Shown piece after piece: positions 52,168 to 63,920 of a stretch of 64,000 nt of DNA; positions within the stretch are counted from its first letter, which is position 1; each line of letters starts with the position of its first letter. The DNA is from Acinetobacter piscicola (GTDB taxonomy: Bacteria > Pseudomonadota > Gammaproteobacteria > Pseudomonadales > Moraxellaceae), in assembly GCF_002233755.1 (NCBI RefSeq), contig NZ_KZ268705.1:117868-181867 (forward strand). Reading direction: 5' to 3'. Position numbers and translations under genes: made by a program. The notes beneath the pieces were generated by a model, which saw nothing but the letters and a program-made list of their open reading frames with translations, did not search any database and had not been told where the DNA came from.

Positions 52168-52194
52168 AACGCCCAATGAAACTCATTGGGCGTT
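52168..52194 (-). terminator. Terminator after the ferritin gene
   Basis: AACGCCCAATGA at 52168-52179 pairs with TCATTGGGCGTT at 52183-52194 around a 3-base loop. On the minus strand it is followed by TTTTATTTTG, so it terminates the minus-strand ferritin gene. Confidence 0.85.
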
Positions 52195-52267
52195 GATTTG
52201 AAATAAGCATTCACCTAATACATCACTAGGCAAATATCCCATCTTCAAAGAACAATCTAGACACATC

Positions 52268-52732
52268 TTACATCTGAGATTGGATATAATTCTGTAAACC
52301 AATCAACTCGATCAAACGGAGTTGCTTTTCGAGCCAATAAGTATGATCTTCTTCAGTATCATTCATTTGCTGACGTAACATATCACGTGTTACATAGTCG
52401 CCTTTTTCTTCACAAAGTTTCACACCTTGCGCCAACTTTTCACGTACATGATACTCAAGCGCCAAATCTGCTTTTAAACATGTCACCACATCTTCGCCAG
52501 TCACAATATCATCACGATTCATATTTGGTGTGCCTTCAAGGAACAACACACGGCGAATTAAAGCATCTGCATGCGATGCTTCTTCTTGCATTTCATGATC
52601 AATACGTTCGAAAATTTTAGTTAAACCCCAATCTTCGTACATACGAGAATGGATTAAATATTGATCACGAGCAGCCAGTTCACCACCGATCAACATATTT
52701 AGATAGTCTACTACTTCTGGATTGCCACGCAT
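52268..52732 (-). CDS. bfr: Bacterioferritin-family ferritin lacking the heme-ligand Met
   Basis: The 154-residue protein starts [36 protein letters not shown] and has ferroxidase ligands Glu18, Glu51 and His54 (EEASHAD), plus Glu in the later [13 protein letters not shown] segment. Position 52, which is the heme-binding Met in E. coli Bfr, is Ala here. The sequence is close to the Pseudomonas ferritin once called BfrA and now FtnA, so this is probably a heme-free subunit. It stores iron as a 24-mer. No bacterioferritin-associated ferredoxin is adjacent. Confidence 0.9.
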   Translation of the reverse strand: MRGNPEVVDYLNMLIGGELAARDQYLIHSRMYEDWGLTKIFERIDHEMQEEASHADALIRRVLFLEGTPNMNRDDIVTGEDVVTCLKADLALEYHVREKLAQGVKLCEEKGDYVTRDMLRQQMNDTEEDHTYWLEKQLRLIELIGLQNYIQSQM

Positions 52733-53117
52733 TTCAAAAACTCCATACCCTTTTCACCTATTATGGACAAATTTTATAGATATTGCAAAAAATAATATTC
52801 GTAAGTTTATGATTTTTATAAAATTAAAATGAGAAACATACGCATTTGCAATTCTTATTCGCAATTTTCCATATAAAAAATAAACTCTTGCGGAAACTCA
52901 TTCACTTTACAAGGCCTTTTTTTATTAAAAATATGATCTGATTCATTTTGTAACCATTAAAAATGCTTCTTATTTCGATACTTCTATTTAATATTTTCTT
53001 CTTTTTCAATGACTGTACATTCATACTGCCTTATTACTTTTATATTGGTGATAAGATGTAAAGACATTATCAAATTTAATATTTATGATATTGAATATTA
53101 AAAATTAGAAGGAAAAA
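52733..53117. other. AT-rich intergenic region, nothing recognised
   Basis: This divergent spacer between the ferritin gene and the reductase gene must contain both promoters. There is no convincing Fur box, coding frame or strong hairpin. AGAAGGA lies 5-11 bases before the start at 53118. Confidence 0.4.
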
Positions 53118-54185
53118 ATGATGTCTCAAGGAAATACATCAGCCCCGATTCTTGTTACTGGTGCAACTGGCTATATTGCAAGTTGGGTCATTCGAAAACT
53201 ACTCGAACAAGGTTATACCGTTCATGCGACTGTTCGTGATCTAAATAAAAAACAGAGCTTTGCACATTTAGAAAAAATTGCACAAGAAAATTCAGGAACT
53301 TTAAAGTTATTTAAAGCCAATCTGCTAGAAAATGGTTCATTTGATGAAGCCATGCAAGGTTGTGAAATTGTGCTGCATATGGCATCTCCATTTGTTGTCA
53401 CCAATTATAAAGATGCAGTGAAAGACATTATCGAACCCGCAGTTTTAGGAACAGAAAATGTGCTCAACAGTGTCAATAAAACTGAATCTGTGAAACGTGT
53501 GATTGTGACTTCAAGTATTGCGTCTACTTATGGTGATGCAATTGATATCTTAGAAACTGAAGAAAATCAATTTGATGAATCACATTGGAACACCACAAGT
53601 TCTACAACACATCAACCTTATCCATATTCTAAAGTGATGGCAGAACGCAAAGCTTGGGAAATGGCAGATGCACAAAACCGCTGGACTTTGGTCTGCGTCA
53701 ATCCTGCTTTAGTCCTCGGCCCTTCACTCACTGCAAGTACACAATCAGGCAGTGTTGAAGTTCTTGAACAATTTGCCAATGGTATGACTTTATTTGGTGT
53801 CCCACCAATGTGGAATGGCATCGTCGATGTACGTGATGTTGCAGATGCACATATCCTTGCTGCTTTTAATGAAAATGCATCAGGGCGTTATATTATTAGT
53901 GGTGGTTCACTCAGCCTACTGGAAATGGGCAAAATTTTGCGTCAGCATTTTGGTCAAAAATTCCCATTCCCACGTAACCAAGTGCCGAAAAGAATGTTTA
54001 AGTTGCTAGGCCCTGCTTTCGGTTATTCACGTGATTTTATTGAAAAGAACATGGGTTATCCGATTATTTTCAATGCAGATAAAAGTAAGCAAGAACTCGG
54101 CGTTACTTATCGCAATATTGAAACCAGTTTGGTTGAACACTTCCAACAGCTGTTAGATGATGGTGTGGTGAAGAAGTATATTTAA
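53118..54185 (+). CDS. NAD(P)-dependent reductase of the dihydroflavonol-4-reductase-like extended SDR family
   Basis: The 355-residue protein has the extended SDR nucleotide motif ILVTGATGYIASWVIRKLLEQGYTVHATVRD, a VKRVIVTSSIAST segment with the catalytic Ser, and the YPYSKVMAE motif (Tyr-x-x-x-Lys). This is the dihydroflavonol reductase / aldehyde reductase branch, whose bacterial members reduce aldehydes or ketones of uncertain identity. A second ATG follows the first, at 53121. It is a single gene ending near a bidirectional terminator. Confidence 0.88.
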   Translation: MMSQGNTSAPILVTGATGYIASWVIRKLLEQGYTVHATVRDLNKKQSFAHLEKIAQENSGTLKLFKANLLENGSFDEAMQGCEIVLHMASPFVVTNYKDAVKDIIEPAVLGTENVLNSVNKTESVKRVIVTSSIASTYGDAIDILETEENQFDESHWNTTSSTTHQPYPYSKVMAERKAWEMADAQNRWTLVCVNPALVLGPSLTASTQSGSVEVLEQFANGMTLFGVPPMWNGIVDVRDVADAHILAAFNENASGRYIISGGSLSLLEMGKILRQHFGQKFPFPRNQVPKRMFKLLGPAFGYSRDFIEKNMGYPIIFNADKSKQELGVTYRNIETSLVEHFQQLLDDGVVKKYI

Positions 54186-54274
54186 TGATTTATTATTTCA
54201 AATCTTTTTCATGTTGATATAAATGATAGTAGATTTGTCTCAAGAATAAATTAAACGCTACGAATACAATAAAA

Positions 54275-54301
54275 AAAGCAAAGGCACCAAGCCTTTGCTT
54301 T
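54275..54301. terminator. Bidirectional terminator between the SDR gene and ligA
   Basis: AAAGCAAAGGC at 54275-54285 pairs with GCCTTTGCTTT at 54291-54301 around five bases. A-runs and T-runs flank it, so it can serve both convergent genes. Confidence 0.88.
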
Positions 54302-54327
54302 TAAATATTTCGAATCTAAGCGATAAG

Positions 54328-56361
<2,034 letters not shown>

Positions 56362-56475
56362 TCATTTCACCATATAAAAGGGCGGAAATCCGCCCAAAAT
56401 TCATCATCACAATTATAGTGCTTTCAGAAAATTTGTATCATCACTAAAAATAAAAAAATAGATAGCTTTCATTGA

Positions 56476-56547
56476 AGTCTTACATCTAAAATTTAGGGTT
56501 TAGCCTTCGGCTCGACCTACTTTTTTTCGGAAAAAGTAGGCAAAACC
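56476..56547 (+). repeat. Dispersed repeat, copy 1, with hairpin
   Basis: This stretch, beginning AGTCTTACATCTAAAATTTA and containing GCCTTCGGCTCGACCTACTT, recurs in inverted orientation at 63921-63987. It includes a 10-bp hairpin (CCTACTTTTT at 56516-56525 with AAAAAGTAGG at 56531-56540). Further on, TCATCCGCAA (56552-56561) and TTGCGGATGA (56639-56648) are opposed. It sits in the 56359-56732 gap between ligA and zipA, which otherwise has no coding frame. Confidence 0.65.
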
Positions 56548-56732
56548 ATTGTCATCCGCAAAACTCGACAACTACCAAATCTTAAACCATTTAATCGCAG
56601 AAACATTAATTCTCATAATGTAGTCTGTCTCAAACACGTTGCGGATGACGTTTCCGCGTATCCATTTACAAATCAAAACGAATACGCTTTTAATAATTGA
56701 AATTATAAGGCAAATACGCTTTGAGCTTAATG

Positions 56733-57779
56733 CTAAGCTTCTTGCCCTGAGCGATAATCAATCGCTGTATGACGCCAATGTTCTTTTAACTGTGGTGTAA
56801 ATTCAAGATTATTTTCATCATAAACCGTACCATCAATTTCACGTGCAATAAGACCTGCGATACTCACCATCGTATCGAAACCTTTTTGCACATTTGGATG
56901 TGGTAAAGCCAAGAAGAACGCTAAACCTTGTACTTGTTCTGTCGATAATAATTCTAAATCAAAACCTTCTGGGCCATTATCTGTGACACGTAAGACTGAA
57001 AATAAAAGTGGACTTTCTTCTTCAGGATTTTCATAACGATGAAAACACATCAGCTCACCAAAACGTAATCCGTATTTTAAAAGCACTTTTAAAGTTTTAT
57101 CACCAGATAAAGCTTTACGTGGATTTGGATAAACATTCAGTGCAATGATACTTTCTGCATTTGATAAAACACATTCATCATCATGCCGTTGTTGTTGATT
57201 TAAATGTACATCTAAAATACTACTTTCTTCATCAAATTCTTTGATTTCAGCAGTTTCTACATGTTCATTTAATTGAAATGCTTCAACTTTCTCAACTGGT
57301 TTACTTTCCTCAGCAACAACCGATGATTGCTCATTTTCAGAAGATTGAGTGTCAGAGTCCGTTAATAAATCCGTTGATAAAATAGTTGCATCCTGAATAT
57401 TCTCAGTCGAAGTCTCTGCTGAGTCAGTTTGTACTTCTGCTTTGACTGGATTGGTTGAAGGTGAATGCTCAACCTCAAGTTTCACTTCTTCTTTATCTAC
57501 AGCTTGAGCAGAAAGCTGTTGTGATTTTTCTTCCACCACTTCAACAGAATCAAGCGCATCTAAACTCGGTTCAACACGTGCTTTGTCTTCGGTCAATCGA
57601 TCAGCCTGCAATTGATCACGTACATGACGTGGAATTACAGGTTGATTACATTCTTCATTGATATGTAATTCAGATTCTAACGATGGTGCAGCATCATTTG
57701 GTTTTCGTAGCACCATTCTTAAACCCACTAAGATGATGATTACTGCAACAACAATTCCAATAATTGTGGTGACTTCCAT
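56733..57779 (-). CDS. zipA: Cell division protein ZipA
   Basis: The 348-residue protein has an N-terminal membrane anchor (TTIIGIVVAVIIILVGLRMVL) followed by an acidic, Ser/Glu-rich linker (about 30-200). The C-terminal FtsZ-binding domain covers about 205-340 (ESIIALNVYPNPRKALSGDKTLKVLLKYGLRFGELMCFHRYE, then GFDTMVSIAGLIAREIDGTVYDE). ZipA tethers FtsZ to the inner membrane. Its ATG is one base after the smc stop, so the two genes are coupled. Confidence 0.95.
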   Translation of the reverse strand: MEVTTIIGIVVAVIIILVGLRMVLRKPNDAAPSLESELHINEECNQPVIPRHVRDQLQADRLTEDKARVEPSLDALDSVEVVEEKSQQLSAQAVDKEEVKLEVEHSPSTNPVKAEVQTDSAETSTENIQDATILSTDLLTDSDTQSSENEQSSVVAEESKPVEKVEAFQLNEHVETAEIKEFDEESSILDVHLNQQQRHDDECVLSNAESIIALNVYPNPRKALSGDKTLKVLLKYGLRFGELMCFHRYENPEEESPLLFSVLRVTDNGPEGFDLELLSTEQVQGLAFFLALPHPNVQKGFDTMVSIAGLIAREIDGTVYDENNLEFTPQLKEHWRHTAIDYRSGQEA

Positions 57780-57780
57780 T

Positions 57781-60700
57781 CTACGACTCCGCGGCTAAAC
57801 CGTATTCTCTTGCCTCTTCCAAATTCACAGTGACGAGTTTTGATGTTCCAGGTTCTGGCATCGTCACGCCCAGCAAATCGGTTGCCATCGTCATTGCAAC
57901 TTTATTATGTGTAATGTAAATGAATTGAACCTGATCAGAAAGCTCTTTTACCAAATTACAAAACCGACCGACGTTTGCATCGTCTAAAGGTGCGTCAACT
58001 TCATCCAAAACGCAGAATGGTGCAGGATTTAAACGGAAGATTGCAAAAACCAATGCCAAAGCGGTCAGTGCTTTTTCACCACCTGACAATAACGCCAATG
58101 AGCTATTTTTCTTTCCTGGTGGGCGAGCCATCAGTTTAACACCAGACTGCCAATCATCTTCGAGGCTTAAACTTGCTTCACCACCATCAAAAACTTTAGG
58201 AAATAAGACTTTAAGCTCATTATTAACCCGATCAAAAGTTCCCATAAAGAGCTTTTTAGTTTCTTGGTCAATACTCTTCATGGCATCTTTGAGCTGCTCA
58301 ACCGTATTTTCCAAATCCTGCATCTGATGGGTTAATTCATCAAAACGTTTAGACACTTCTTCATATTCTTCCGAAGCCGCCAAATTCACAGCACCTAGTT
58401 TTTCAAATTGGCGTTGTGCTTTTTCAAACTTTTCTTGATGTACAGGTAAATCAATAAGTACACCTTGCTTAATCGTCGCATTCATCTCTTTGAGTTGATC
58501 TGAATAATGTTGCAAATCAGATTTTGCTGATTGCCATGAAAGACGTTTTTCTTCTAACTTAGTCCGTAATTGCTCATCATTTTGCTGATGCAAATGACGC
58601 ATTTCGGTCAGTTTTTGCTGCTTAGATTGAATATTATTCAATTCAACTTGCCATTCTTGCCAAGTTTTTTGCAACTTTTCAGTTTGCAGCGCTTGCTCAG
58701 AATATTGTGACTCTAAGCTTGGCAATTCCAATTGGATTGGATCTACAAATCTTTTAGCTTGTTCCATTTGCGCTAATATTTGTTGATATTGCGCTTTTGT
58801 AAATGTGACATCTTTTTCAAGCAATTCAATTTGTTGTTTATTTTGTTCAGCTAAACGACGTGTTGTTTCAAAATCTTGCTGTTTAAGTTGCAACTGTTGT
58901 TGTTGCTCTTCAACCTGCTCATTCAACTCATCCAATTTATATTGCAATGTTTTAAATTCTGGCAGATTTTGTTCAAGCTTGAGAATGACAGAATGCATGT
59001 CGATTTCGAGATCATCTTTTTGCATCGCATCTTCTTCAAGCTGCTCGTCTAACTGTTGTAACTGACTATTTAATTGAACTTTTTGGACTTCAAATGCCTG
59101 AGCAGCACTTTGTTGTTTGGCAATTTGCACATCAAACTGCTGTAACAATTTTTGCTGATTTTTTAAAGCCTCTTGATCTATTTGAATCTGTTTTTGTAAA
59201 TCACTGATTTGCTGATTGAAACTTGGTAATAAAGCATCTGCTTCAATCACTTTGGGTTGTAAAACAGCAAGTTGTTGTTGAATTTCTTCTAAACGAATCC
59301 GATGACTGAGTGCGCCTTGTGCAGCTTGGCTAGATTCATCAAAGAACAGACCAATCACCCAATCTTGACCAAGATGATAGCCATCAAGTGTCAGAATACT
59401 TTGCCCATTGTTTAACTGATTTTGTAAAGTTAATGCATGACTCAGCGTTTCGGCGATCGCAACTTGATTCCACAATGAATATTGTGGTGAATCAATCCAG
59501 TCTGCCAAACATGGCAATTGATTGAATTGAATTTTATCCAAAGAAGAAGATACTTTAAGCTGACGTGCAATACTTTCCGTAAAGTCTGCATGCTCATCGA
59601 TAAGTTGAGCAGAGAGCCATTTGGCTAAAAACTTTTCAACTAAATGTGCATGTGTTTTGCCAAACTCATTCAGTTTGAGTACTTGCATCAATTGAGTCGC
59701 ATTATGATCTGTTTTTACAGCACTTTTCGCGACCAATTGATTTAAGTTTTTCTGCTCAGACTGCAATACTTGTAACTCAGATTTTAAATTTGAAATCTGA
59801 GTTTTTTGTAGATTCATCTGTTCTTGAACTTGTTCCAGTTCGGATTTTGATTCAATCAGTTTTTGTTCTAACTGAGCGATCACTTCTTGAGCTGAAGCTT
59901 TATTTTGCTCCAATTGCGTTAAATCTTCAGTTTGGAACTGATTTTGAATCTGTGTTGTCTGGGTCTTTAAGGTATCTTTTTGCTGTTCGATTCGTGCAAC
60001 ATTTTTTGCTAGTTGTTCAATCTGCGCTTGCATCTGTGCTTTTTGTTGCTGCTGCTTTTCAACTTGCACTTTAACTTGTTCATACTGTTGTTGTGCTTGG
60101 AGTTGTTGTGCTTTTAAATCGCTAAAAGCATGACCACGTTGTTGAGTATCTGCTTCTGAACGTTGTAGATTTTCAGACTGCTGTTCCAATTGTGTTTGCA
60201 ATGTTTCCAATTGCAATTCCATCAATTGAATTTTCTCTTTATTCTGAATTTTTTGCTGTTCTAATTGTCCTAAAGCTTCTGAATTTTGTTGGAATAAAGT
60301 CTGCTTTTGTTCCAAAGTCATTTTTAATTCAGAAAGCTTTTTTTCAGCTTGTTGCCATTCATTTTGTAAAGGCGTCGATTGCTGAATCAAACGCTGAAAC
60401 AATTCATTGGTCGATGTTAAGTCATGTTCCAATGTACTCATGTCTGAACGCACTAACTTGAAATGTTCTCCAAGTTGATCCATTTCAACCGTATATTCTT
60501 CTTGTAAACGGCTACTACGTTCACATTGGAAAGAGAGAATTTCAATTTTTAAAGTACGAATTTCAGTTTCTAAGGTTTTATATTGAACTGCTGTTTCAGA
60601 CTGACGTTTTAAAGTTTTAAGCTGTGATTTTAATTCAGAAGCAATATCTTCAAGACGATCTAAATTTTGAGTCGTATGTTCGAGATATTGTAAGGTTTCA

Positions 60701-61233
60701 CGACGACGCGCTTGGTAGCGTGATACACCCGCGGCTTCTTCAATAAATACACGCATTTCTTCAGGCTTTGCGTCAACCAAACGGTTAATCATCCCCTGTT
60801 CAATAATCGCGTATGAACGTGGCCCTAAACCTGTCCCAAGAAAAATGTCGGTAATATCTCGACGGCGACACTTGGTTCCATTCAGAAAGTATTCAGACTT
60901 TCCATCACGGTTGACCTGACGACGTACTGCGAGTTCAGCATAGGCGTTGTATGCTCCTCCCAATTTGCCATAGGTATTTTCAAAACGTAGTTCTACACTT
61001 GCCATTCCCACAGGTTTACGCTTTGCCGTTCCTGTAAAAATAACATCCTGCATACTGCCACCGCGTAACTGGCGAGCACTCGACTCTCCCATTACCCAAC
61101 GAATGGCATCAATCACATTGGATTTACCACAACCATTCGGGCCAACGACAGCAGTGCGGTTATCTTTGAATTGTAATGTCGTACTATCGGCAAAAGATTT
61201 AAAGCCAGAAAGTTTTAAGCTGCTTAAACGCAT
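57781..61233 (-). CDS. smc: Chromosome segregation protein SMC
   Basis: The 1150-residue protein has Walker A GPNGCGKSNVIDAIRWVMGES (residues 31-51), long Gln-rich coiled coils on both sides of a hinge-like middle (about 500-660), and the C-terminal head with signature LLSGGEKALTALALVFAIF and Walker B FCVLDEVDAPLDDANV. With ScpA and ScpB it condenses and segregates chromosomes. Acinetobacter and pseudomonads use SMC where enterics use MukB. The very high Gln content of the coiled coil produces spurious antisense frames. Confidence 0.97.
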   Translation of the reverse strand: MRLSSLKLSGFKSFADSTTLQFKDNRTAVVGPNGCGKSNVIDAIRWVMGESSARQLRGGSMQDVIFTGTAKRKPVGMASVELRFENTYGKLGGAYNAYAELAVRRQVNRDGKSEYFLNGTKCRRRDITDIFLGTGLGPRSYAIIEQGMINRLVDAKPEEMRVFIEEAAGVSRYQARRRETLQYLEHTTQNLDRLEDIASELKSQLKTLKRQSETAVQYKTLETEIRTLKIEILSFQCERSSRLQEEYTVEMDQLGEHFKLVRSDMSTLEHDLTSTNELFQRLIQQSTPLQNEWQQAEKKLSELKMTLEQKQTLFQQNSEALGQLEQQKIQNKEKIQLMELQLETLQTQLEQQSENLQRSEADTQQRGHAFSDLKAQQLQAQQQYEQVKVQVEKQQQQKAQMQAQIEQLAKNVARIEQQKDTLKTQTTQIQNQFQTEDLTQLEQNKASAQEVIAQLEQKLIESKSELEQVQEQMNLQKTQISNLKSELQVLQSEQKNLNQLVAKSAVKTDHNATQLMQVLKLNEFGKTHAHLVEKFLAKWLSAQLIDEHADFTESIARQLKVSSSLDKIQFNQLPCLADWIDSPQYSLWNQVAIAETLSHALTLQNQLNNGQSILTLDGYHLGQDWVIGLFFDESSQAAQGALSHRIRLEEIQQQLAVLQPKVIEADALLPSFNQQISDLQKQIQIDQEALKNQQKLLQQFDVQIAKQQSAAQAFEVQKVQLNSQLQQLDEQLEEDAMQKDDLEIDMHSVILKLEQNLPEFKTLQYKLDELNEQVEEQQQQLQLKQQDFETTRRLAEQNKQQIELLEKDVTFTKAQYQQILAQMEQAKRFVDPIQLELPSLESQYSEQALQTEKLQKTWQEWQVELNNIQSKQQKLTEMRHLHQQNDEQLRTKLEEKRLSWQSAKSDLQHYSDQLKEMNATIKQGVLIDLPVHQEKFEKAQRQFEKLGAVNLAASEEYEEVSKRFDELTHQMQDLENTVEQLKDAMKSIDQETKKLFMGTFDRVNNELKVLFPKVFDGGEASLSLEDDWQSGVKLMARPPGKKNSSLALLSGGEKALTALALVFAIFRLNPAPFCVLDEVDAPLDDANVGRFCNLVKELSDQVQFIYITHNKVAMTMATDLLGVTMPEPGTSKLVTVNLEEAREYGLAAES

Positions 61234-61260
61234 AATGTCCTAGTTACTTATCAACGCCAC

Positions 61261-61956
61261 TTAGCGACGCGATCTCCGCGCCCAAGCAAGTTCGATTTGT
61301 TTCATCCGTGTCAGAGATTCCAACACTAAGTTACGTAAGTGTCGACAAAAATCTTCCATAAATAAAGTAGCTTGTTGTGATTTTCGGATTAAAATTGCAT
61401 CAATCACTAACTTTAACAATTCTAAAGCTTCTTGAAGCTCACGTCTTGAAGTATTTAAGGTTAAAAAATAACTTCTGCGTAATGATGGAAGCAGCTCTTT
61501 ATAAAATTTCATCAAGTATGGATTGCCCACCATCGCTTGTTGTTCAGACAAAAATTGAAAGACACCATCATAAAATTTTTCAGTGTTACCTTGCTTCACC
61601 TGTTCAACCAAATGATTGAGTAACTGTTGAATCGCTTCAGCCTCATGGTTACGCCAAGTTTCACTCATACGCTGTACGATTTGTCCCAATAACAATGCAC
61701 TGGTATCAAACAAAGCACGAACTTGTTGTGCCGACATTTCAGAAACAATTGCACCACGGCGAGGGAAAATTTCGATTAAATGGGTTCTTTCTAAAAGCAA
61801 TAGTGCTTCGCGTACCGAGCCTCGACTGACATCCAGTTCTTTGGCGATACGTAGCTCTTGTATTCTTTCTCCTTCAACCAACTCACCGCTAATGATTTGT
61901 TCACTAATATGCTTCGCGATTTGTTCTGAAAGGCTTTCTACTTCTTCCAAAGGCAT
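61261..61956 (-). CDS. GntR-family (FCD) transcriptional regulator
   Basis: The 231-residue protein has the GntR winged helix (EQIAKHISEQIISGELVEGERIQELRIAKELDVSRGSVREALLLLERTHLIEIFPRRGAIVSE, residues 10-75) and an all-helical FadR-C/FCD effector domain (80-220). It lies 27 bp upstream of smc in the same direction, as in other Acinetobacter-like genomes, so partial read-through is possible. An operator-like palindrome ATTGTCCGACAAT lies 90 bp before its start, suggesting autoregulation. Confidence 0.92.
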   Translation of the reverse strand: MPLEEVESLSEQIAKHISEQIISGELVEGERIQELRIAKELDVSRGSVREALLLLERTHLIEIFPRRGAIVSEMSAQQVRALFDTSALLLGQIVQRMSETWRNHEAEAIQQLLNHLVEQVKQGNTEKFYDGVFQFLSEQQAMVGNPYLMKFYKELLPSLRRSYFLTLNTSRRELQEALELLKLVIDAILIRKSQQATLFMEDFCRHLRNLVLESLTRMKQIELAWARRSRR

Positions 61957-61986
61957 AGGATTCCTGTATTGGCTTTATTATTTTTT

Positions 61987-62060
61987 GGACAATGTCATTT
62001 GTCATTGTTTTCATTTTTAACTGATTTTCAAAGTTAAACTCTATGACATTGTCCGACAAT
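61987..62060. promoter_or_regulatory. GntR/FCD-type operator pair upstream of the regulator gene
   Basis: ATTGTCCGACAAT at 62048-62060 is a perfect 13-bp palindrome of the TNGTNNNACNA type favoured by FCD regulators. In addition, GGACAATGTCAT at 61987-61998 and ATGACATTGTCC at 62043-62054 form a 12-bp perfect inverted repeat 44 bp apart, so two related sites flank the promoter. Confidence 0.55.
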
Positions 62061-62114
62061 TTTAACGTATTTTAAGTCAACTCAAGTTTAAGAAATAGTA
62101 CCGTTGATCGGATA

Positions 62115-62918
62115 CTATTTTGTAATTCCCTGATAAATAAAATAAAGGCCTACAACTGTAAGTAAACATGCAAAGCATTTTTTCAACATCGCTGGTGATA
62201 ATGCATGTGCAACCTTTGCACCCACTTTGGCAGTGATAAAACTCATAATACTGATGCCAATAAATGCATAAATATGAACATAACCCACCGCATTTTTAAT
62301 TTCAGTCTGTTCTTGTAAACCAAAAAACATAAAACCTAAAGCGCCCGCAATGGCGATGGGTAAACCGCAAGCAGCCGATGTCGCAACTGCTTTCTGCATC
62401 ACCACCCCATTTTTATTTAAATAAGGCACGGTCAAACTTCCGCCGCCGATGCCAAAGATTGCTGAAGCAACCCCGATTCCGCCGCCTGCAAGCATTTGCT
62501 TAGATGCCGATGGTAATTGTTTAGACTGATCAACTTGTACATTGGCGCCTTTAAACATCTTAAATGCGACCCAAATTGCAAAAGCACCAATGATCAACTG
62601 TAAGTGCTGTCCTGATAAAATATCTGCAATACCCGCACCTAAAAATGAACCAATCACTAAACCTGGTGCTAAATTTTTAAATACATTCCAAAGCACTGCA
62701 CCTTTTTTATGATGCGCTGACACTGAACTAATGGAAGTCACGATAATGGTCGCCAATGAGGTTCCCAATGCCATATGCATAATGACAGATGGGTCATAAC
62801 CCATTTTTGTAAATACAACATATAAAATTGGTACAATTATTAACCCACCACCCACACCAAATAGGCCTGCGGTAAATCCTGCGATTGCACCAATACCTAA
62901 ATATATGATTAACTCCAT
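62115..62918 (-). CDS. TauE/SafE-family (DUF81) membrane protein
   Basis: The 267-residue inner-membrane protein has about eight helices in two repeats. Each repeat carries the family glycine-rich loop: GFTAGLFGVGGGLIIVPIL near the start and GGGIGVASAIFGIGGGSLTVPYL in the middle. Family members export sulfite, sulfoacetate or other sulfur or organic anions. Context does not specify a substrate. It is divergent from birA with only 30 bp between the two start codons. Confidence 0.92.
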   Translation of the reverse strand: MELIIYLGIGAIAGFTAGLFGVGGGLIIVPILYVVFTKMGYDPSVIMHMALGTSLATIIVTSISSVSAHHKKGAVLWNVFKNLAPGLVIGSFLGAGIADILSGQHLQLIIGAFAIWVAFKMFKGANVQVDQSKQLPSASKQMLAGGGIGVASAIFGIGGGSLTVPYLNKNGVVMQKAVATSAACGLPIAIAGALGFMFFGLQEQTEIKNAVGYVHIYAFIGISIMSFITAKVGAKVAHALSPAMLKKCFACLLTVVGLYFIYQGITK

Positions 62919-62948
62919 AAATGTTCCTCCATTTTTCTCAGATTCAAC

Positions 62949-63704
62949 ATGGATTTAGAGACTCGTCATATTAGACAGCTTCTTACACAAGCAAATCAGC
63001 TCCCTGAAGTGCTGCTTTTGAAACAGACTACAGCATCGACCAATGATGATGTGCGAGAAATTGCGCTCAGCGGAATAAAGACAGTTTTGGTCTGTAGTGA
63101 AACACAGACTCAAGGACGAGGTCAGCATCAAAGGGAATGGGTATCCCCTAGCGGTAACATTTATTTAAGCACATTGCTTGAGACACGAACACCCTTAGAT
63201 GGTCGTTTAGCGCTTGAAATTGCTCTAAATATCTTACAAATGCCAACTTTTAAAAACTTAGCCAATTTGCAAATTAAATGGCCGAATGATTTATACAGCA
63301 ATCAAGGCAAGTGGGGAGGAATCTTAGTTGAGCCTATTTCCTCAAATCAAGCCATTATTGGTGTTGGAATTAATCTTCTACCTATTCCAAAAGAACAAAT
63401 TAGCCAACAAGCAACTTCCGTAGTTCAGCTTGGTGTTGAATATCCCAATCGGATTCAAATGATCAGCGAATTATATTTGGCCATTCAACAAGCGGGTCAA
63501 TGGTTCAATCATGGTTGTTATAATCTTGCAGCACGCTTTAATCATTATGCAGCCTTTATGGATCAAAACGTTCATTTTGAGCAAATCAATGATTCGGTTG
63601 AAGGTATTTTCAAAGGCATACATGATGATGGTTCTGTGAAATTATTTACACCCCAAGGCTTTATAAATGTCTATCAAGGGCGTTTACGTTTAGTAGTTGA
63701 GTAA
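62949..63704 (+). CDS. birA: Biotin--protein ligase BirA (monofunctional, no HTH)
   Basis: The 251-residue protein has the biotin ligase core: KQTTASTNDDVRE, ETQTQGRGQHQREWVSPSGNIYLS (biotinyl-AMP loop), IKWPNDLYSNQGKWGGILVE and IIGVGINL. It ends with a short SH3-like domain (VEGIFKGIHDDGSVKLFTPQGFINVYQGRLRLV). The N-terminal winged helix of E. coli BirA is missing, so it should not repress the biotin operon. It attaches biotin to acetyl-CoA carboxylase BCCP. The usual neighbour coaX is not found directly downstream. Confidence 0.94.
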   Translation: MDLETRHIRQLLTQANQLPEVLLLKQTTASTNDDVREIALSGIKTVLVCSETQTQGRGQHQREWVSPSGNIYLSTLLETRTPLDGRLALEIALNILQMPTFKNLANLQIKWPNDLYSNQGKWGGILVEPISSNQAIIGVGINLLPIPKEQISQQATSVVQLGVEYPNRIQMISELYLAIQQAGQWFNHGCYNLAARFNHYAAFMDQNVHFEQINDSVEGIFKGIHDDGSVKLFTPQGFINVYQGRLRLVVE

Positions 63705-63710
63705 CTAATA

Positions 63711-63857
63711 TTGCACAATGATAGTTCAAGAAATATTTTTCAGTTTGCTTTACAACAATTCATCGATACGCGGAAAAGTCATTCGCTATTGTTTGAGGCA
63801 GAACAATATTTGAATGAGAACATTTCTGCGATGAATACGATAAATAGAAAGTATTAA
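63711..63857 (+). pseudogene. Short protein-like frame downstream of birA, unassigned
   Basis: A frame from TTG at 63711 reads LHNDSSRNIFQFALQQFIDT then RKSHSLLFEAEQYLNENISA and stops at 63855-63857. The residue make-up is protein-like, but there is no good start and I recognise no family. It may be a gene remnant next to a dispersed repeat. Confidence 0.22.
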
Positions 63858-63920
63858 ACGAGTTCAGCGATGAGGAGTAATGCTCCGTAAGGTGGTTTTC
63901 TTGCAAAGCTTCGCTTTTCA

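Noticed and set aside
58805..59065. Ser/Cys-rich plus-strand frame inside smc
   Set aside because: It is the antisense of the Gln-rich coiled coil of SMC; the low-complexity composition is a shadow effect.
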